Assembly (NCBI GenBank): GCA_022842935.1
Contig: JALHOP010000015.1
Coordinates: forward strand, 62,001-126,000
Reading direction: 5' to 3'
Length of the DNA: 64,000 nucleotides
Origin: Myxococcota bacterium
GTDB taxonomy: Bacteria; Myxococcota; XYA12-FULL-58-9; JALHOP01
The notes below the pieces were generated by a model. It saw nothing but the letters and a program-made list of their open reading frames with translations. It made no database searches and was not told the DNA's origin. Position numbers and translations under genes: made by a program. Every line of letters begins with the position of its first letter. The first letter of the stretch is position 1. Positions 1-7,608 of this stretch are shown here, piece by piece.

Positions 1-2
1 AT

Positions 3-377
3 AGCGGTAGCCCAAATGCGGTGCCGCCTGGTCGAGACAGCCCGCTCATCCTGCGGGAGGGTGAAACGCGACGGCTCAGCTTCGCCGACACCGCGAAGCT
101 CGAGATTCGCCCAGACTTCTCCTCGGACCTCGCAACGTATCGTGGCTCACGCTTGGTCGCCGAGAGAATCGGCGGCTCCTACGACGTCACCCGCGTACGC
201 GATGTTCGCCCGGAACCAGGCGTCGAAATCGCTCTGAGCCGCCACGAGATGCTCGCCCTTCTCATCCATGCGGCCAGCATGACCTCGGCGCGCCCTGAGT
301 TCGTCGACTCGACCTTCGCCGTCAGGCAGCCGAGCCCAAACGAATACCGAGTGACGCGCATTCTCCGGGGAACTTGA
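3..377 (+). CDS. 3' end of an unrecognised gene (5' truncated by the window edge)
   Basis: The frame is open from the first codon of the window, so the start lies upstream. About 124 residues are visible, mixed hydrophilic, with no membrane segment, signal peptide or motif that I recognise. The stop codon lies five bases before the ATG of the phospholipase gene, and overlaps an alternative TTG start of that gene, so the two are probably co-transcribed. Function unknown. Confidence 0.6.
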   Translation, partial: SGSPNAVPPGRDSPLILREGETRRLSFADTAKLEIRPDFSSDLATYRGSRLVAERIGGSYDVTRVRDVRPEPGVEIALSRHEMLALLIHAASMTSARPEFVDSTFAVRQPSPNEYRVTRILRGT

Positions 378-382
378 TCATC

Positions 383-1165
383 ATGCTCCGTCCGATCCGG
401 GTCGCCGTGCTCTTTGGCGTAGCGGCGACCTTCGCGCCGCCACGCACCGCATCAGCGTATGTCGACGAGGTCCAGGCGTCGACGCGCATCGAGCAGTACA
501 AACCCATCTATGCGCTCTTTGGTAACCCCGACACGAAGCTGCAGATGTCGTTTCGGGTGAAAATGTTGCCGCTCACGGGTCTCTATGCCGGGTACTCGCA
601 GGTGATGATGTGGCGGCTCTGGGAGGAATCGAAGCCATTCCGGGACCTCAACTACAACCCGGAGATCTTCTACCGCTTCGAGCTGGGTGACGCTCCGAGC
701 TGGTATGTCGACCTCGGCCTCTACGAGCACGAATCGAACGGACGCAGCGAGCGTGCGTCACGTTCTTGGGACCGCAGCTACATCCGCTATAGCATGACAC
801 ATGCTCTCTCGAGCACGAGCCGGGCGCGCATTCACTGGAACGTGAAAGCCTGGGTTCCATACAACTACGACTACGACAATACCGACATTGCGCGACGGCG
901 CGGCCTCTACGAAGCGCAGATCTCCCTCGTGGACGCGTTCGGTTCGTGGCTCGACCGCAGCGACATCACGCTTCGCTTCTTTGGCGGCGGTCCGTCACAT
1001 GTGAACCCCCTCCAGGGTGGCCAGGAGATCACGGTCCGCTTCGCGCCGCGCTTGTTGTCGTCGTCAGCCGCGCAGATCGTCGTTCAGTATTTCCACGGCT
1101 ACGGCGAGAACCTCTTGGACTATGACGTCAAGAAGAGTGTTTTTCGCGCTGGCTTGGGTTTCTGA
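383..1165 (+). CDS. pldA: Outer-membrane phospholipase A (OMPLA/PldA family)
   Basis: This is a 260-residue precursor with a Sec signal peptide (about residues 1-25, ending TASA) followed by a beta-barrel of OMPLA size. The family signature is clear: HESNGRSE at 116-123, then SRSWDR, with a C-terminal GYGENLLDYD block like the GYGESLIDYN of enterobacterial PldA. Family knowledge: the enzyme is a calcium-dependent, dimerising outer-membrane phospholipase A1/A2 using His, Ser and Asn (E. coli H142, S144, N156). Here His116 and Ser118 are present, but the residue at the Asn position, 12 after the Ser, is Asp130. I chose ATG 383 over the in-frame TTG at 374 because it gives a compact signal peptide. 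It follows the truncated gene upstream by five bases. Confidence 0.88.
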   Translation: MLRPIRVAVLFGVAATFAPPRTASAYVDEVQASTRIEQYKPIYALFGNPDTKLQMSFRVKMLPLTGLYAGYSQVMMWRLWEESKPFRDLNYNPEIFYRFELGDAPSWYVDLGLYEHESNGRSERASRSWDRSYIRYSMTHALSSTSRARIHWNVKAWVPYNYDYDNTDIARRRGLYEAQISLVDAFGSWLDRSDITLRFFGGGPSHVNPLQGGQEITVRFAPRLLSSSAAQIVVQYFHGYGENLLDYDVKKSVFRAGLGF

Positions 1166-1174
1166 GACTCACGG

Positions 1175-1726
1175 TCAAGCTGGTGCCAGGCGCGCGATCC
1201 AGGCGTCGAAGGCGTCGATGAGCTTCTGTACGCTAGAGCGGACTCTCTCATCGGTGATGGCACCACTGGCATCGAAGAGACCTTCCTTCGCAGTGATGTA
1301 GACTTCTGGGGACTGCATGGGAAGCGCGCCCGACGGACCCAAGATGCTGCGCAGGTGAGCTTGCGCGACGGCGGTCCCGATCGCACCGACAGAGGCACCG
1401 AGGCACGCCACCGGCTTGTGCTTGAACGAGCTCTTGCCGCCTGGGCGTGATGCCCAGTCGAGCGCGTTCTTGAGCACTCCCGGGATCGAGCGGTTGTACT
1501 CGGGGGTTACCACGAGCAGGCCGTCGCTGCTCTCGATGAGCTTCTTGAGAAGGCTCACCGCCGCAGGTGGTTCAGGCCAGAGGTCTTCGTTGTAGAGCGG
1601 CAGGCTACCGATGTCTGCATAGCTGCACGTCCAAAGATCCCTGGCGAGCGTCTCGACCGCCGTCGCGAGCTTCTTGTTCAATGAATCCCTTCGGAGACTT
1701 CCGACAATCACAGCAATCGTTTTCAT
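1175..1726 (-). CDS. NAD(P)H-dependent FMN reductase (ChrR/YieF-like flavodoxin fold)
   Basis: A 183-residue cytosolic flavodoxin-like protein. The N-terminal GSLRRDSLNKKLA segment (about 9-21) is the FMN phosphate-binding loop. The block TPEYNRSIPGVLKNALDW around 75-92 is the hallmark of the NADPH-dependent FMN reductase / quinone reductase / chromate reductase group. Such enzymes reduce quinones, chromate or azo compounds at the expense of NAD(P)H; the real substrate cannot be read from sequence. Start ATG 1726 puts the first beta strand (KTIAVIVGS) at the N-terminus. The open frame continues 19 codons upstream but looks non-coding. The gene is convergent with pldA. Confidence 0.88.
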   Translation of the reverse strand: MKTIAVIVGSLRRDSLNKKLATAVETLARDLWTCSYADIGSLPLYNEDLWPEPPAAVSLLKKLIESSDGLLVVTPEYNRSIPGVLKNALDWASRPGGKSSFKHKPVACLGASVGAIGTAVAQAHLRSILGPSGALPMQSPEVYITAKEGLFDASGAITDERVRSSVQKLIDAFDAWIARLAPA

Positions 1727-1946
1727 TGAGGCCCTCGGCTGGAACCGTGCACGGCGGTCCGCAAGACACGCCCTACCCCGCAATCGCCTTCACAGCCACG
1801 GACAATCGTCCACGCCCCAATCACTGCAAGCGTCGCAATCGCTCCCCTCGCCCTCAGGAGCCCACATGCATCACCCTCCGCGCGGTGTGGGGAAGGCGAC
1901 AGAGAAAGAGCGGTGGTACGATGGAGTAAAGGCAAGGGACGGACGG

Positions 1947-2663
1947 GTGAGACGACTGCTCGTGGTCGCGACGATCGGGCTTGTGGCGTGCGGGTCCGAC
2001 GACGACGGGTCGGACCCGCTCGAGTTCGACCACCCTGGAACGCGGCCACTTGCCGCCTGCGCCGACGCGAGCAGCGAGGACGCTTTCGTGCTCGCGCTTC
2101 GCTATCAGACCGGGATCCGCTACAACGAACGCTTGGCGAGCGACTACGCCTGGGCCTTGAATAGCGCTCGCGCAGCCTACCCGACGCTTTGCGAGCCGCG
2201 CGCCTTCGCCGATGTGTCACCAGACGTCGTCAGAGTCCGCGCTAACCATCCGCGCGTGCTCGACGCGTGGCGCAACGGACGCATCGCCACCGGTGTATGG
2301 GCGGTCGACGCGGTGCTCGAGTCCGTGGATGTCGCACGCATCGAGCCCGAGTCGCAGGCCCGCACGTTCGTGCTTACGCTGGCGCAGCCGGTGAATGCTC
2401 GGGCCCTCGCGCAAGCCCTCGACGACACCCGCGCCGTCGACGCAACCGCCGAGCGCATTGACGCTAGCAACGACTTCTTCTTCGACGGTCACGCGTACGT
2501 CTCACGCGCACCCTCCGACATTATCGTCCGATCTGGTGAACGGGCGACGGGCTTCACCTTCAAGCTCGCGAACGGTGGCGGGCGGGTCGCGGTCGTCGTC
2601 CATCACAATGGAGTGGTCGGCCAGCTCGCAAACGACCAGGGCTTGCCACATCCCGCGCCGTGA
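1947..2663 (+). CDS. Putative lipoprotein of unknown function
   Basis: A 238-residue protein starting at GTG 1947 with an upstream AAGGCAAGGGA that can serve as ribosome-binding site. A short basic-hydrophobic N-terminus ends in a lipobox LVAC followed by an acidic GSDDDGSD stretch, so it should be lipid-anchored at the cell envelope, probably the outer membrane. The rest is alternating hydrophilic sequence with a His-His pair near the C-terminus. I do not recognise the family. The open frame extends about 90 codons further upstream over the fmn reductase promoter and is not likely to be translated. Confidence 0.62.
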   Translation: MRRLLVVATIGLVACGSDDDGSDPLEFDHPGTRPLAACADASSEDAFVLALRYQTGIRYNERLASDYAWALNSARAAYPTLCEPRAFADVSPDVVRVRANHPRVLDAWRNGRIATGVWAVDAVLESVDVARIEPESQARTFVLTLAQPVNARALAQALDDTRAVDATAERIDASNDFFFDGHAYVSRAPSDIIVRSGERATGFTFKLANGGGRVAVVVHHNGVVGQLANDQGLPHPAP

Positions 2664-2690
2664 AGTGGCAGTTAGTCGCCTGAGCTACCC

Positions 2691-2975
2691 CTAGGCCGCT
2701 GGTGCGTCGCCACCTGGCGTCAGCCGACGCCAGCAATGACCGCAGAGTGTCGCCGCGCGCATGATCACCATGCCGCAGGTTGGACAGTTGCGGAGCTCGG
2801 GCGCCGGGCCGAGATCTAAGCGTAAGACGAGCTGGCGCCAAGCGTCTCGTAGCGGGGTAAGGCTGTCGTCCGATCCGTCGGTCCGCGAAGGCAGACGCTC
2901 CATGGCGTGCTCGACAGCTTCGACGCACACACGAACGGCGTCTTTACGAGCGTCCGGAGTAGCGAGGCTATTCAT
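2691..2975 (-). CDS. Small zinc-ribbon protein
   Basis: A 94-residue soluble protein. Residues 1-60 look helical; the C-terminal part has two CxxC knuckles (Cys64/Cys67 in NCPTCGM and Cys78/Cys81 in LCGHCW), a classic four-cysteine zinc ribbon. No catalytic motif is seen. Zinc ribbons like this are often adaptors or nucleic-acid contacts, but nothing here allows a specific role. The gene converges on the lipoprotein gene with a 27-base gap. Confidence 0.68.
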   Translation of the reverse strand: MNSLATPDARKDAVRVCVEAVEHAMERLPSRTDGSDDSLTPLRDAWRQLVLRLDLGPAPELRNCPTCGMVIMRAATLCGHCWRRLTPGGDAPAA

Positions 2976-3174
2976 CGGACACGCGTGTCGAATACATCGT
3001 GGTGTTCACGAGTCTTCCCTTTCCGCTCCGCAAAGCGGGTTACGCACGCTCGTTCATCGAGCGCGCGTCATTGGCCTGAGGGAAGGATCGGAAAACGAAG
3101 CGAACGAAGAAGTCGTCCGGCTCTTTGACAGAAAGACCCCAAAGACCTTCACACCATACAGGCCTGAGCCCCGT

Positions 3175-4293
3175 TTAGCAACGCACCGCGACCGGCTCGG
3201 GCGCTTCGCCCATCCGACGCAACCAGCGCCAATGCGAAGCAATAGCACCACGCAAAGTCGAATGCTCGTTAAAGCGGACGCCACGCTCTCGACAGACGTT
3301 CTTCACGATCACCGAAAGTGCCGGATAGTGGACGTGGCAGATGCGCGGAAACAAGTGGTGCTCGACCTGATAGTTCAGGCCGCCGACGTACCAGGTAAGG
3401 ACGCGGTTGCGCGGCGCAAAATCGACAGTGGAAGCGACCTGATGCTCGGCCCAGCCGAGCGGCAGCCGACCGTTCGAGTCCGCCGACGCAAATCCAGCCT
3501 CTTCGACACAGTGGGCGAGCTGAAACACGACCGCCAACATGACGCTCGTCGCGAATGAGATGGCGAAGTAGCAGGCGACGACCGTCCACAGCGGGTGCGT
3601 GATCGCCGGAATGATGAACGCAAGCCCAAAGAAGGCAAGCTTGCCGAGGACGACCTCGACGAGGTCCCATCCCCTCGGGCGCTTGAAACGCGTGCCAGCG
3701 ACCCGCCCGCGAGCGAGGTTCTTGAAGTCGTAGGTGAAGTGCCATTTGAGCAGCAAGAAGCCGTACAGCGGCCACAAGTAGAGGTGCTGGAGCTTGTGCG
3801 CCGCGAAGTGACGTTGCTCTGGCGCTAGGCGCGCAAGCACGCCGACGCTCATGTCATCGTCGGAGCCATCGACGTTCGTGTACGTGTGATGCGCGATGTT
3901 GTGCTTGACGCGCCAGATGAACGAGCACGCGCCGAGCATATCGAGGGTGAAGCCAAGGAGTCGATTCGCGAGCGCGCTCTTCGTGTAGGCGCCGTGGTTA
4001 GCGTCGTGCTGGACGCTGAAGCCGATGCCCGCGGTCGCGAGCACCAGCGACGCGCATAGAGCGACCACGGCCCACACCGAGCTCACGACGAACACGAGCA
4101 AGACGTAGGTAGCAGCAAACCAGGTAAGAAGGGTGATGGTCTTCACGACCATCGCGGTGTTGGCGCCGCGTGAGCGCCCCGTGCTCGCGAAGTACGCGTT
4201 GACCTGCCGCGTCAACTCGCGGTGAAAGCCATCGTCCCTGGGGAAGCGGGCCTGGCGGTCGGGTTGGCACGCCATTGGTGAGTCGGTCGTCAC
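3175..4293 (-). CDS. Acyl-lipid/acyl-CoA fatty acid desaturase (delta-6-like)
   Basis: A 372-residue integral membrane di-iron desaturase. All three histidine boxes are visible: HDANH at 96-100, HNIAHH at 131-136, and QVEHH at 309-313. The Gln in place of the first His of box three is typical of front-end (delta-5/6) and related acyl-lipid desaturases. Four hydrophobic segments lie at about 50-72, 75-95, 210-230 and 232-255. There is no fused cytochrome b5 domain, so electrons must come from a separate ferredoxin or cytochrome. It should place a double bond in membrane acyl chains, influencing fluidity or polyunsaturated fatty acid synthesis. Regiospecificity cannot be read from the sequence. 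Confidence 0.92.
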   Translation of the reverse strand: MTTDSPMACQPDRQARFPRDDGFHRELTRQVNAYFASTGRSRGANTAMVVKTITLLTWFAATYVLLVFVVSSVWAVVALCASLVLATAGIGFSVQHDANHGAYTKSALANRLLGFTLDMLGACSFIWRVKHNIAHHTYTNVDGSDDDMSVGVLARLAPEQRHFAAHKLQHLYLWPLYGFLLLKWHFTYDFKNLARGRVAGTRFKRPRGWDLVEVVLGKLAFFGLAFIIPAITHPLWTVVACYFAISFATSVMLAVVFQLAHCVEEAGFASADSNGRLPLGWAEHQVASTVDFAPRNRVLTWYVGGLNYQVEHHLFPRICHVHYPALSVIVKNVCRERGVRFNEHSTLRGAIASHWRWLRRMGEAPEPVAVRC

Positions 4294-4638
4294 GTTGGAT
4301 GGTCTTTCACGGCAGAGGGCCGCATCTTGGGGTTACCCGGATGAGTCTATGGCATTGGGCGCGGGTTTACGACCGCGGCGGCGATAATGTGTTCGCTTTG
4401 ACGGAACCAATACAGAAGTCAGACAAGCCCGTGACTCACGCCGGCTCCAATCGGGACTTTCTGCGGTGGCGGGACCGAAGATTTTCGAACCGCTGCTTTA
4501 GCGGGCATGTGAAGCACCGGTATTGACGCCCTACCCAACCCACGGCAAGTCAGGCGGTGAGCGCTTCTTTCCCGGCTTGAGGAGGCGGGATTCCCAAACC
4601 GACACACCTGGCGTGTGCCGACCAGAGAGACGACCAGC
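4294..4638. other. Intergenic region between divergent genes
   Basis: About 345 bases separate the divergent desaturase gene and the next plus-strand gene, so both promoters should lie here. I see no convincing -35/-10 pair. A TTGACG at about 4397 on the plus strand lacks a plausible -10 at 17 bases. No RNA gene or long repeat is evident. Confidence 0.5.
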
Positions 4639-5109
4639 GTGACACGAGCAAGCGTGGAAAACCGCATCGACGAAGCGTTCGCAGATGCATCGATACCTGA
4701 AAACGAGGCAGAGCTCGCGCCACCAAGCATCGATGCACCTTACGTCGTCGAGCATTTCCTCGGGCGCTCGCGTGCCGACATCGATCGGTCGACCTTCCGT
4801 CCAAGCCTCCACATGGAGGACTTCACGTACATGACGCAGCAAGCGGTCGAGTATTACCTCCCGCCCGTCTTGAAGCTGATGTTGACCGCACCCCACGACG
4901 ACGAGCTCTGGGTCTACTTGAGCGGTTTCCTCGGCGGCGCCCGTCATGCATACGCTGGCAACCTGCGCGCTCTCAGTCGCGAGCAACACGAAGCAATCGC
5001 AGATTGGTTCGACTGCATTCGCGACACGCTCGTCGGGACGACGGGCTTCGATCCGAGCCACGCCGCAAAGCTCGCGGAGCTCTATCGGCAACTCGCTCGA
5101 GCCCCGTAA
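4639..5109 (+). CDS. Hypothetical cytosolic protein (possibly DUF6714-like)
   Basis: A 156-residue protein without signal peptide or membrane segment. The central block has an FTYMTQQAVEYYLPPVLKLM segment followed by aromatic and acidic residues. This resembles my recollection of the uncharacterised DUF6714 family (a pattern of YMT..A..YYLP followed by a short helix), but I cannot verify it. GTG 4639 follows AGAGAGACG; a second GTG at 4615 is also possible. No function can be assigned. Confidence 0.6.
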   Translation: MTRASVENRIDEAFADASIPENEAELAPPSIDAPYVVEHFLGRSRADIDRSTFRPSLHMEDFTYMTQQAVEYYLPPVLKLMLTAPHDDELWVYLSGFLGGARHAYAGNLRALSREQHEAIADWFDCIRDTLVGTTGFDPSHAAKLAELYRQLARAP

Positions 5110-5312
5110 GGCTCTGCGGGCTTGCGAGGCGAATAAGTGCAGCGGCATGCGCTTCGCAGCTTACGTTGTCTTTGTTTCGCTTTATCGAACCATGCGAACA
5201 AAAAAGCGAATCACGCGCGACCGCACGCGAACATACGTCCGCTACGGCGGAATTGACGACATCGGTCGACGGTTGTATGCGCCAGACCATGATCTCATCG
5301 CGGAAGTCCAAA

Positions 5313-6098
5313 ATGCAGCGCCCCCCCTTTGTAGCCGTGGTCGCCTTCAGCGTGTCCTTCTTGCTCGGAGGGTGCGCAACAATCATCAATCAGGGCGAGG
5401 TAGGCGTTCGTGACACGCTTGGTAGCCTTTCCGACAGTCCAAGCCCTGCAGGGCTGAAGATCTTCTTCTGGCCCATCTTCGACATCACGCGCTTGCCCAC
5501 TCGCACGGTGAATCTGCAGGTCAATGCGGACTTGCCCTCACGTGAGGGCCTCACCATTGCGAGTGAGATCTCGATTCTGTACCGGATGCTGCCGGATGCA
5601 GCGCCTCGGGTACTCGGCGACATCGGGCCAGACTTCGAGACAGCTCTCATTCTGCCCGTCTTTCGCTCTGCGATCGCGGATGTATCGTCGCGATTCGACG
5701 CCAAGGACATGCACACGAGTAGGCGCGCCGAGATTGAGGAGGCGGTCCGCGAGCAGATGCGAGGCGTGCTTGCACCTCGGGGGTTCGAGGTGGAAGCGGT
5801 GTTGCTGAAATCGGTGAGGCTGCCTCCTGGGCTCGCGAGCTCCATCGAAGAGCGATTGCGCGCCGAGCAAGACGCCGAACGACTGCGCTTCGTCCTTGCC
5901 CAAGAGCAACGCGAAGCAGAGCGCAAGCTCATCGAGGCCAAGGGCGTGCGTGACGCTCAGCTCACCCTGGCCGAGGGCCTCACTCCCGAGATCTTGAAGT
6001 ACAGAGCCATCGAGGCCCTTCAGAAGCTCTATGAGTCGTCCAACGCGAAGGTCATCATCACCGATGGCCGGGGAAACCTCATCGTCGACACGAAGTAG
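5313..6098 (+). CDS. SPFH/prohibitin-like lipoprotein
   Basis: A 261-residue protein with a lipoprotein signal (hydrophobic stretch ending LLGGC, then ATIINQGEVGV). The body has the SPFH (stomatin-prohibitin-flotillin-HflK/C) pattern: a GEVGVRDTLG opening, a beta-rich first half, and a long charged helix from about 175 to 215 (RAEQDAERLRFVLAQEQREA). This last part is the coiled coil through which these proteins oligomerise. SPFH proteins usually form membrane ring scaffolds; a lipid anchor instead of an N-terminal transmembrane helix suggests an envelope (periplasm-facing) version. ATG 5313 is preferred because GGAAG lies six bases upstream; in-frame ATGs at 5277 and 5289 lack this. Confidence 0.85.
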   Translation: MQRPPFVAVVAFSVSFLLGGCATIINQGEVGVRDTLGSLSDSPSPAGLKIFFWPIFDITRLPTRTVNLQVNADLPSREGLTIASEISILYRMLPDAAPRVLGDIGPDFETALILPVFRSAIADVSSRFDAKDMHTSRRAEIEEAVREQMRGVLAPRGFEVEAVLLKSVRLPPGLASSIEERLRAEQDAERLRFVLAQEQREAERKLIEAKGVRDAQLTLAEGLTPEILKYRAIEALQKLYESSNAKVIITDGRGNLIVDTK

Positions 6099-6154
6099 CC
6101 GCGAGGAGACACTGGTGGCCGCCGTCGTTCGGCGTCTTGGCGCCGCCCCTTGGG

Positions 6155-6182
6155 TCTTCTTGAACAACGCCTCGAGCTTCGC
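6155..6182. repeat. Left copy of a 28-bp direct repeat flanking vapBC
   Basis: This matches 7301-7328 at 26 of 28 positions in the same orientation. The right copy is the 3' end of the zinc-ribbon gene (codons for AKLDALFKK). This left copy is an orphan remnant (AKLEALFKK on the minus strand) with an in-frame stop just upstream, so it is not an expressed gene. The pair brackets about 1.1 kb containing vapBC. Confidence 0.75.
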
Positions 6183-6331
6183 GCTTCGTGCGCGAGCGTC
6201 GCGGCGCTAGCGAGCATTTCGTGGCCATGGGCCAGGAGCTGGAGGCCTAGCTAAGCTAGCTGCTCGAGATCGGCGCGGTGGCCGTGCAGCTTGCCTGTGT
6301 CGGGCTGCGCATGGCCGAACGACGATTCTTA

Positions 6332-6351
6332 GCAGACGCAACGTCGTCTGC
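6332..6351 (-). terminator. Inverted repeat downstream of vapC, possible terminator
   Basis: GCAGACG and CGTCTGC are perfect 7-base arms around a 6-base loop, 26 bases past the vapC stop. There is no U tract, so it may stabilise or terminate the vapBC transcript only with help from Rho. Confidence 0.35.
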
Positions 6352-6377
6352 CGCATTGTGCCGCGAACATAGCCCGC

Positions 6378-6758
6378 TCAAAGCCGCTGCGCGTCCGGAA
6401 CCGCTCCGAGGCCTCGGTCGAAAGTACCCAACGGGACGTGACCCGCCTGCCGAGCGATCGCAAGTATCAGCGCGTCTGAGAAGTCTACTCGGGCGGTCGA
6501 CGCCATCAAGAGCAGCGCCTCCTCCACGCACCTGCGGTCTTCGAGCACCAGGGTTGCGTGAGCAAGGAGCATTTCGATCGCCGACGTGAGCTGTGCCCGA
6601 GAACGCGCGTAGACTGCCTCAAGAACCCAAACAGTCTCGCAAAGGACGACGTGCGAAATCCAGGCCCCGGAAGCCACGAAGGCCTCTGCCTTCGCGAGCT
6701 GAACCGCGTCATCGCCGGTGAGCAGACGCACCAGTACGTTGGTATCAACGGCGCGCAT
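6378..6758 (-). CDS. vapC: PIN-domain ribonuclease toxin (VapC family)
   Basis: A 126-residue single-domain PIN protein. The four conserved acidic residues are visible: Asp5 (VDTNVLV), Glu41 (CETVWVL), Asp95 (FSDALI) and Asp114 (TFDRGL), which together bind Mg2+/Mn2+. VapC toxins cut tRNA or rRNA to arrest growth; the target is not predictable here. The gene overlaps the upstream antitoxin gene by 14 bases, the usual antitoxin-first order. All active-site residues are intact, so the toxin is probably functional. The module sits between two copies of a 28-bp direct repeat. Confidence 0.9.
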   Translation of the reverse strand: MRAVDTNVLVRLLTGDDAVQLAKAEAFVASGAWISHVVLCETVWVLEAVYARSRAQLTSAIEMLLAHATLVLEDRRCVEEALLLMASTARVDFSDALILAIARQAGHVPLGTFDRGLGAVPDAQRL

Positions 6759-7008
6759 GCTTGCGCTTCATTCGCGTACGAATCGCGTTCTTGATCTCGA
6801 CGTTGCTTCGCTTTCCAGGCGGCTCGTCGCCGAAAAGAGCAAGGCGAATGTCAGCTGAGGTGAAAACACCTGATCGCCGCACCACGACCTCGTTGCCTCG
6901 TTCCTCCCATACCAACGTGCTACCCGGCGCCAGGCCCAGCTTTCGTCTCACTTCTGCAGGCACTGAAAGCTGGCCCTGTGCCGTTAGGCGCGACTCCGCG
7001 AGCTTCAT
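6745..7008 (-). CDS. vapB: SpoVT/AbrB-type antitoxin (VapB family)
   Basis: An 87-residue protein. Residues 1-45 form a swapped-hairpin AbrB DNA-binding domain (LTAQGQLSVPAEVRRKLGL, then GSTLVWEERGNEVVVR). The basic C-terminal tail (about 65-87) would wrap and neutralise VapC. AbrB-type antitoxins also repress their own promoter, often as a complex with toxin. A perfect 14-base palindrome nine bases upstream of the ATG is a good operator candidate. There is no obvious Shine-Dalgarno sequence in the eight bases before the start, so translation may be from a short or leaderless mRNA. Confidence 0.88.
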   Translation of the reverse strand: MKLAESRLTAQGQLSVPAEVRRKLGLAPGSTLVWEERGNEVVVRRSGVFTSADIRLALFGDEPPGKRSNVEIKNAIRTRMKRKHARR

Positions 7009-7016
7009 GAGCTTAC

Positions 7017-7030
7017 ATTACCATGGTAAT
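7017..7030. promoter_or_regulatory. Palindromic operator candidate of vapBC
   Basis: ATTACCATGGTAAT is a perfect 14-base palindrome beginning nine bases upstream of vapB. GAGCTC and AAGCTC flank it roughly symmetrically. AbrB-type antitoxins bind such dyads, so autoregulation is a reasonable inference. Confidence 0.6.
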
Positions 7031-7295
7031 GAGCTCGTGGCAACGCGCAACATTCGACCCAGCCTGCGGGATACTCCCAACAAGCGGAGGCGGCCGGACG
7101 CCAGGACCTCCTGCTCGCCCTGACCGGCAACCTCCAGCCCGGGGTTACTGCAAAGCCCGAATCGCTTTGCGGGCGACATCAACGAGGCAGTTGTGCTTGA
7201 TCTCGAGCGCGAGAGCGAGCTGGCGGCCGAGTTCGCCCAAGCTCGAGGAGCAGGCGACCCGTCGATATTCAGCGTTTCCGACATTCGAAGAAGTC
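7031..7295. other. Non-coding stretch between vapBC promoter and the zinc-ribbon gene 3' end
   Basis: About 265 bases with no gene I can support. A short minus-strand reading (SLGELGRQLALALEIK, ending at a stop at 7145) looks protein-like and could be a remnant, but it has no start or recognisable family. This stretch lies inside the repeat-bounded vapBC segment. Confidence 0.4.
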
Positions 7296-7592
7296 CTAAT
7301 TCTTCTTGAACAAGGCGTCGAGCTTCGCTTTCGCGGACGCGACCTCGGCCGCCGCATCGATGCGTTTGCCGCCGGGCTCGAAGTAGCCACAAAAATTCCC
7401 CCGCTCCTTGTCCGCTACCCACTCCGCCGTCGGCTCTCGGCAGTCATGATGCGCCGTCACGTCGTAGAACGTGCAGTTCTTGCACGAGCGCATGTCAGCG
7501 CGGCACGTCGGACACGCATCGCCGCGGTTCACCCTGCCATCGAGCTCGCGCGCCGTGCGACAGGACCAGCATACGAACGTGGACTTGGCCAT
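7296..7592 (-). CDS. Small cysteine-rich zinc-ribbon protein
   Basis: A 98-residue cytosolic protein with CWSC (8-11), CPTC (27-30), CKNC (37-40) and two later Cys (about 51 and 68, the latter in NFCGYFEP). The first two pairs can form one zinc ribbon and the remaining cysteines a second site. The C-terminus is a short helix (VASAKAKLDALFKK). I recognise the pattern as a recurrent conserved small protein in deltaproteobacteria, but no function is known to me. A copy of its last codons reappears on the far side of vapBC. Confidence 0.78.
   Translation of the reverse strand: MAKSTFVCWSCRTARELDGRVNRGDACPTCRADMRSCKNCTFYDVTAHHDCREPTAEWVADKERGNFCGYFEPGGKRIDAAAEVASAKAKLDALFKKN
7301..7328. repeat. 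Right copy of the 28-bp direct repeat (3' end of the zinc-ribbon gene)
   Basis: This is identical to 6155-6182 except at two positions and in the same orientation. It encodes the last nine or so residues of the intact zinc-ribbon protein. The arrangement (intact 3' end at one edge, orphan copy at the other) resembles an attachment-site duplication. Confidence 0.75.
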
Positions 7593-7608
7593 TCGCTCTT
7601 CCTAGGCC

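Noticed and set aside
1674-1946. Long in-frame extension upstream of the GTG-started lipoprotein
   Set aside because: It overlaps the reductase gene's start and lacks coding character; the GTG at 1947 gives a normal lipoprotein signal.
4395-4425. TTGACG box resembling a sigma-70 -35 element
   Set aside because: No acceptable -10 lies 16-18 bases away.
7145-7390. 81-aa minus-strand frame with a protein-like end near 7150-7240
   Set aside because: Its N-terminal part is a shadow of the zinc-ribbon gene. A degraded remnant is possible, but start and family are absent.
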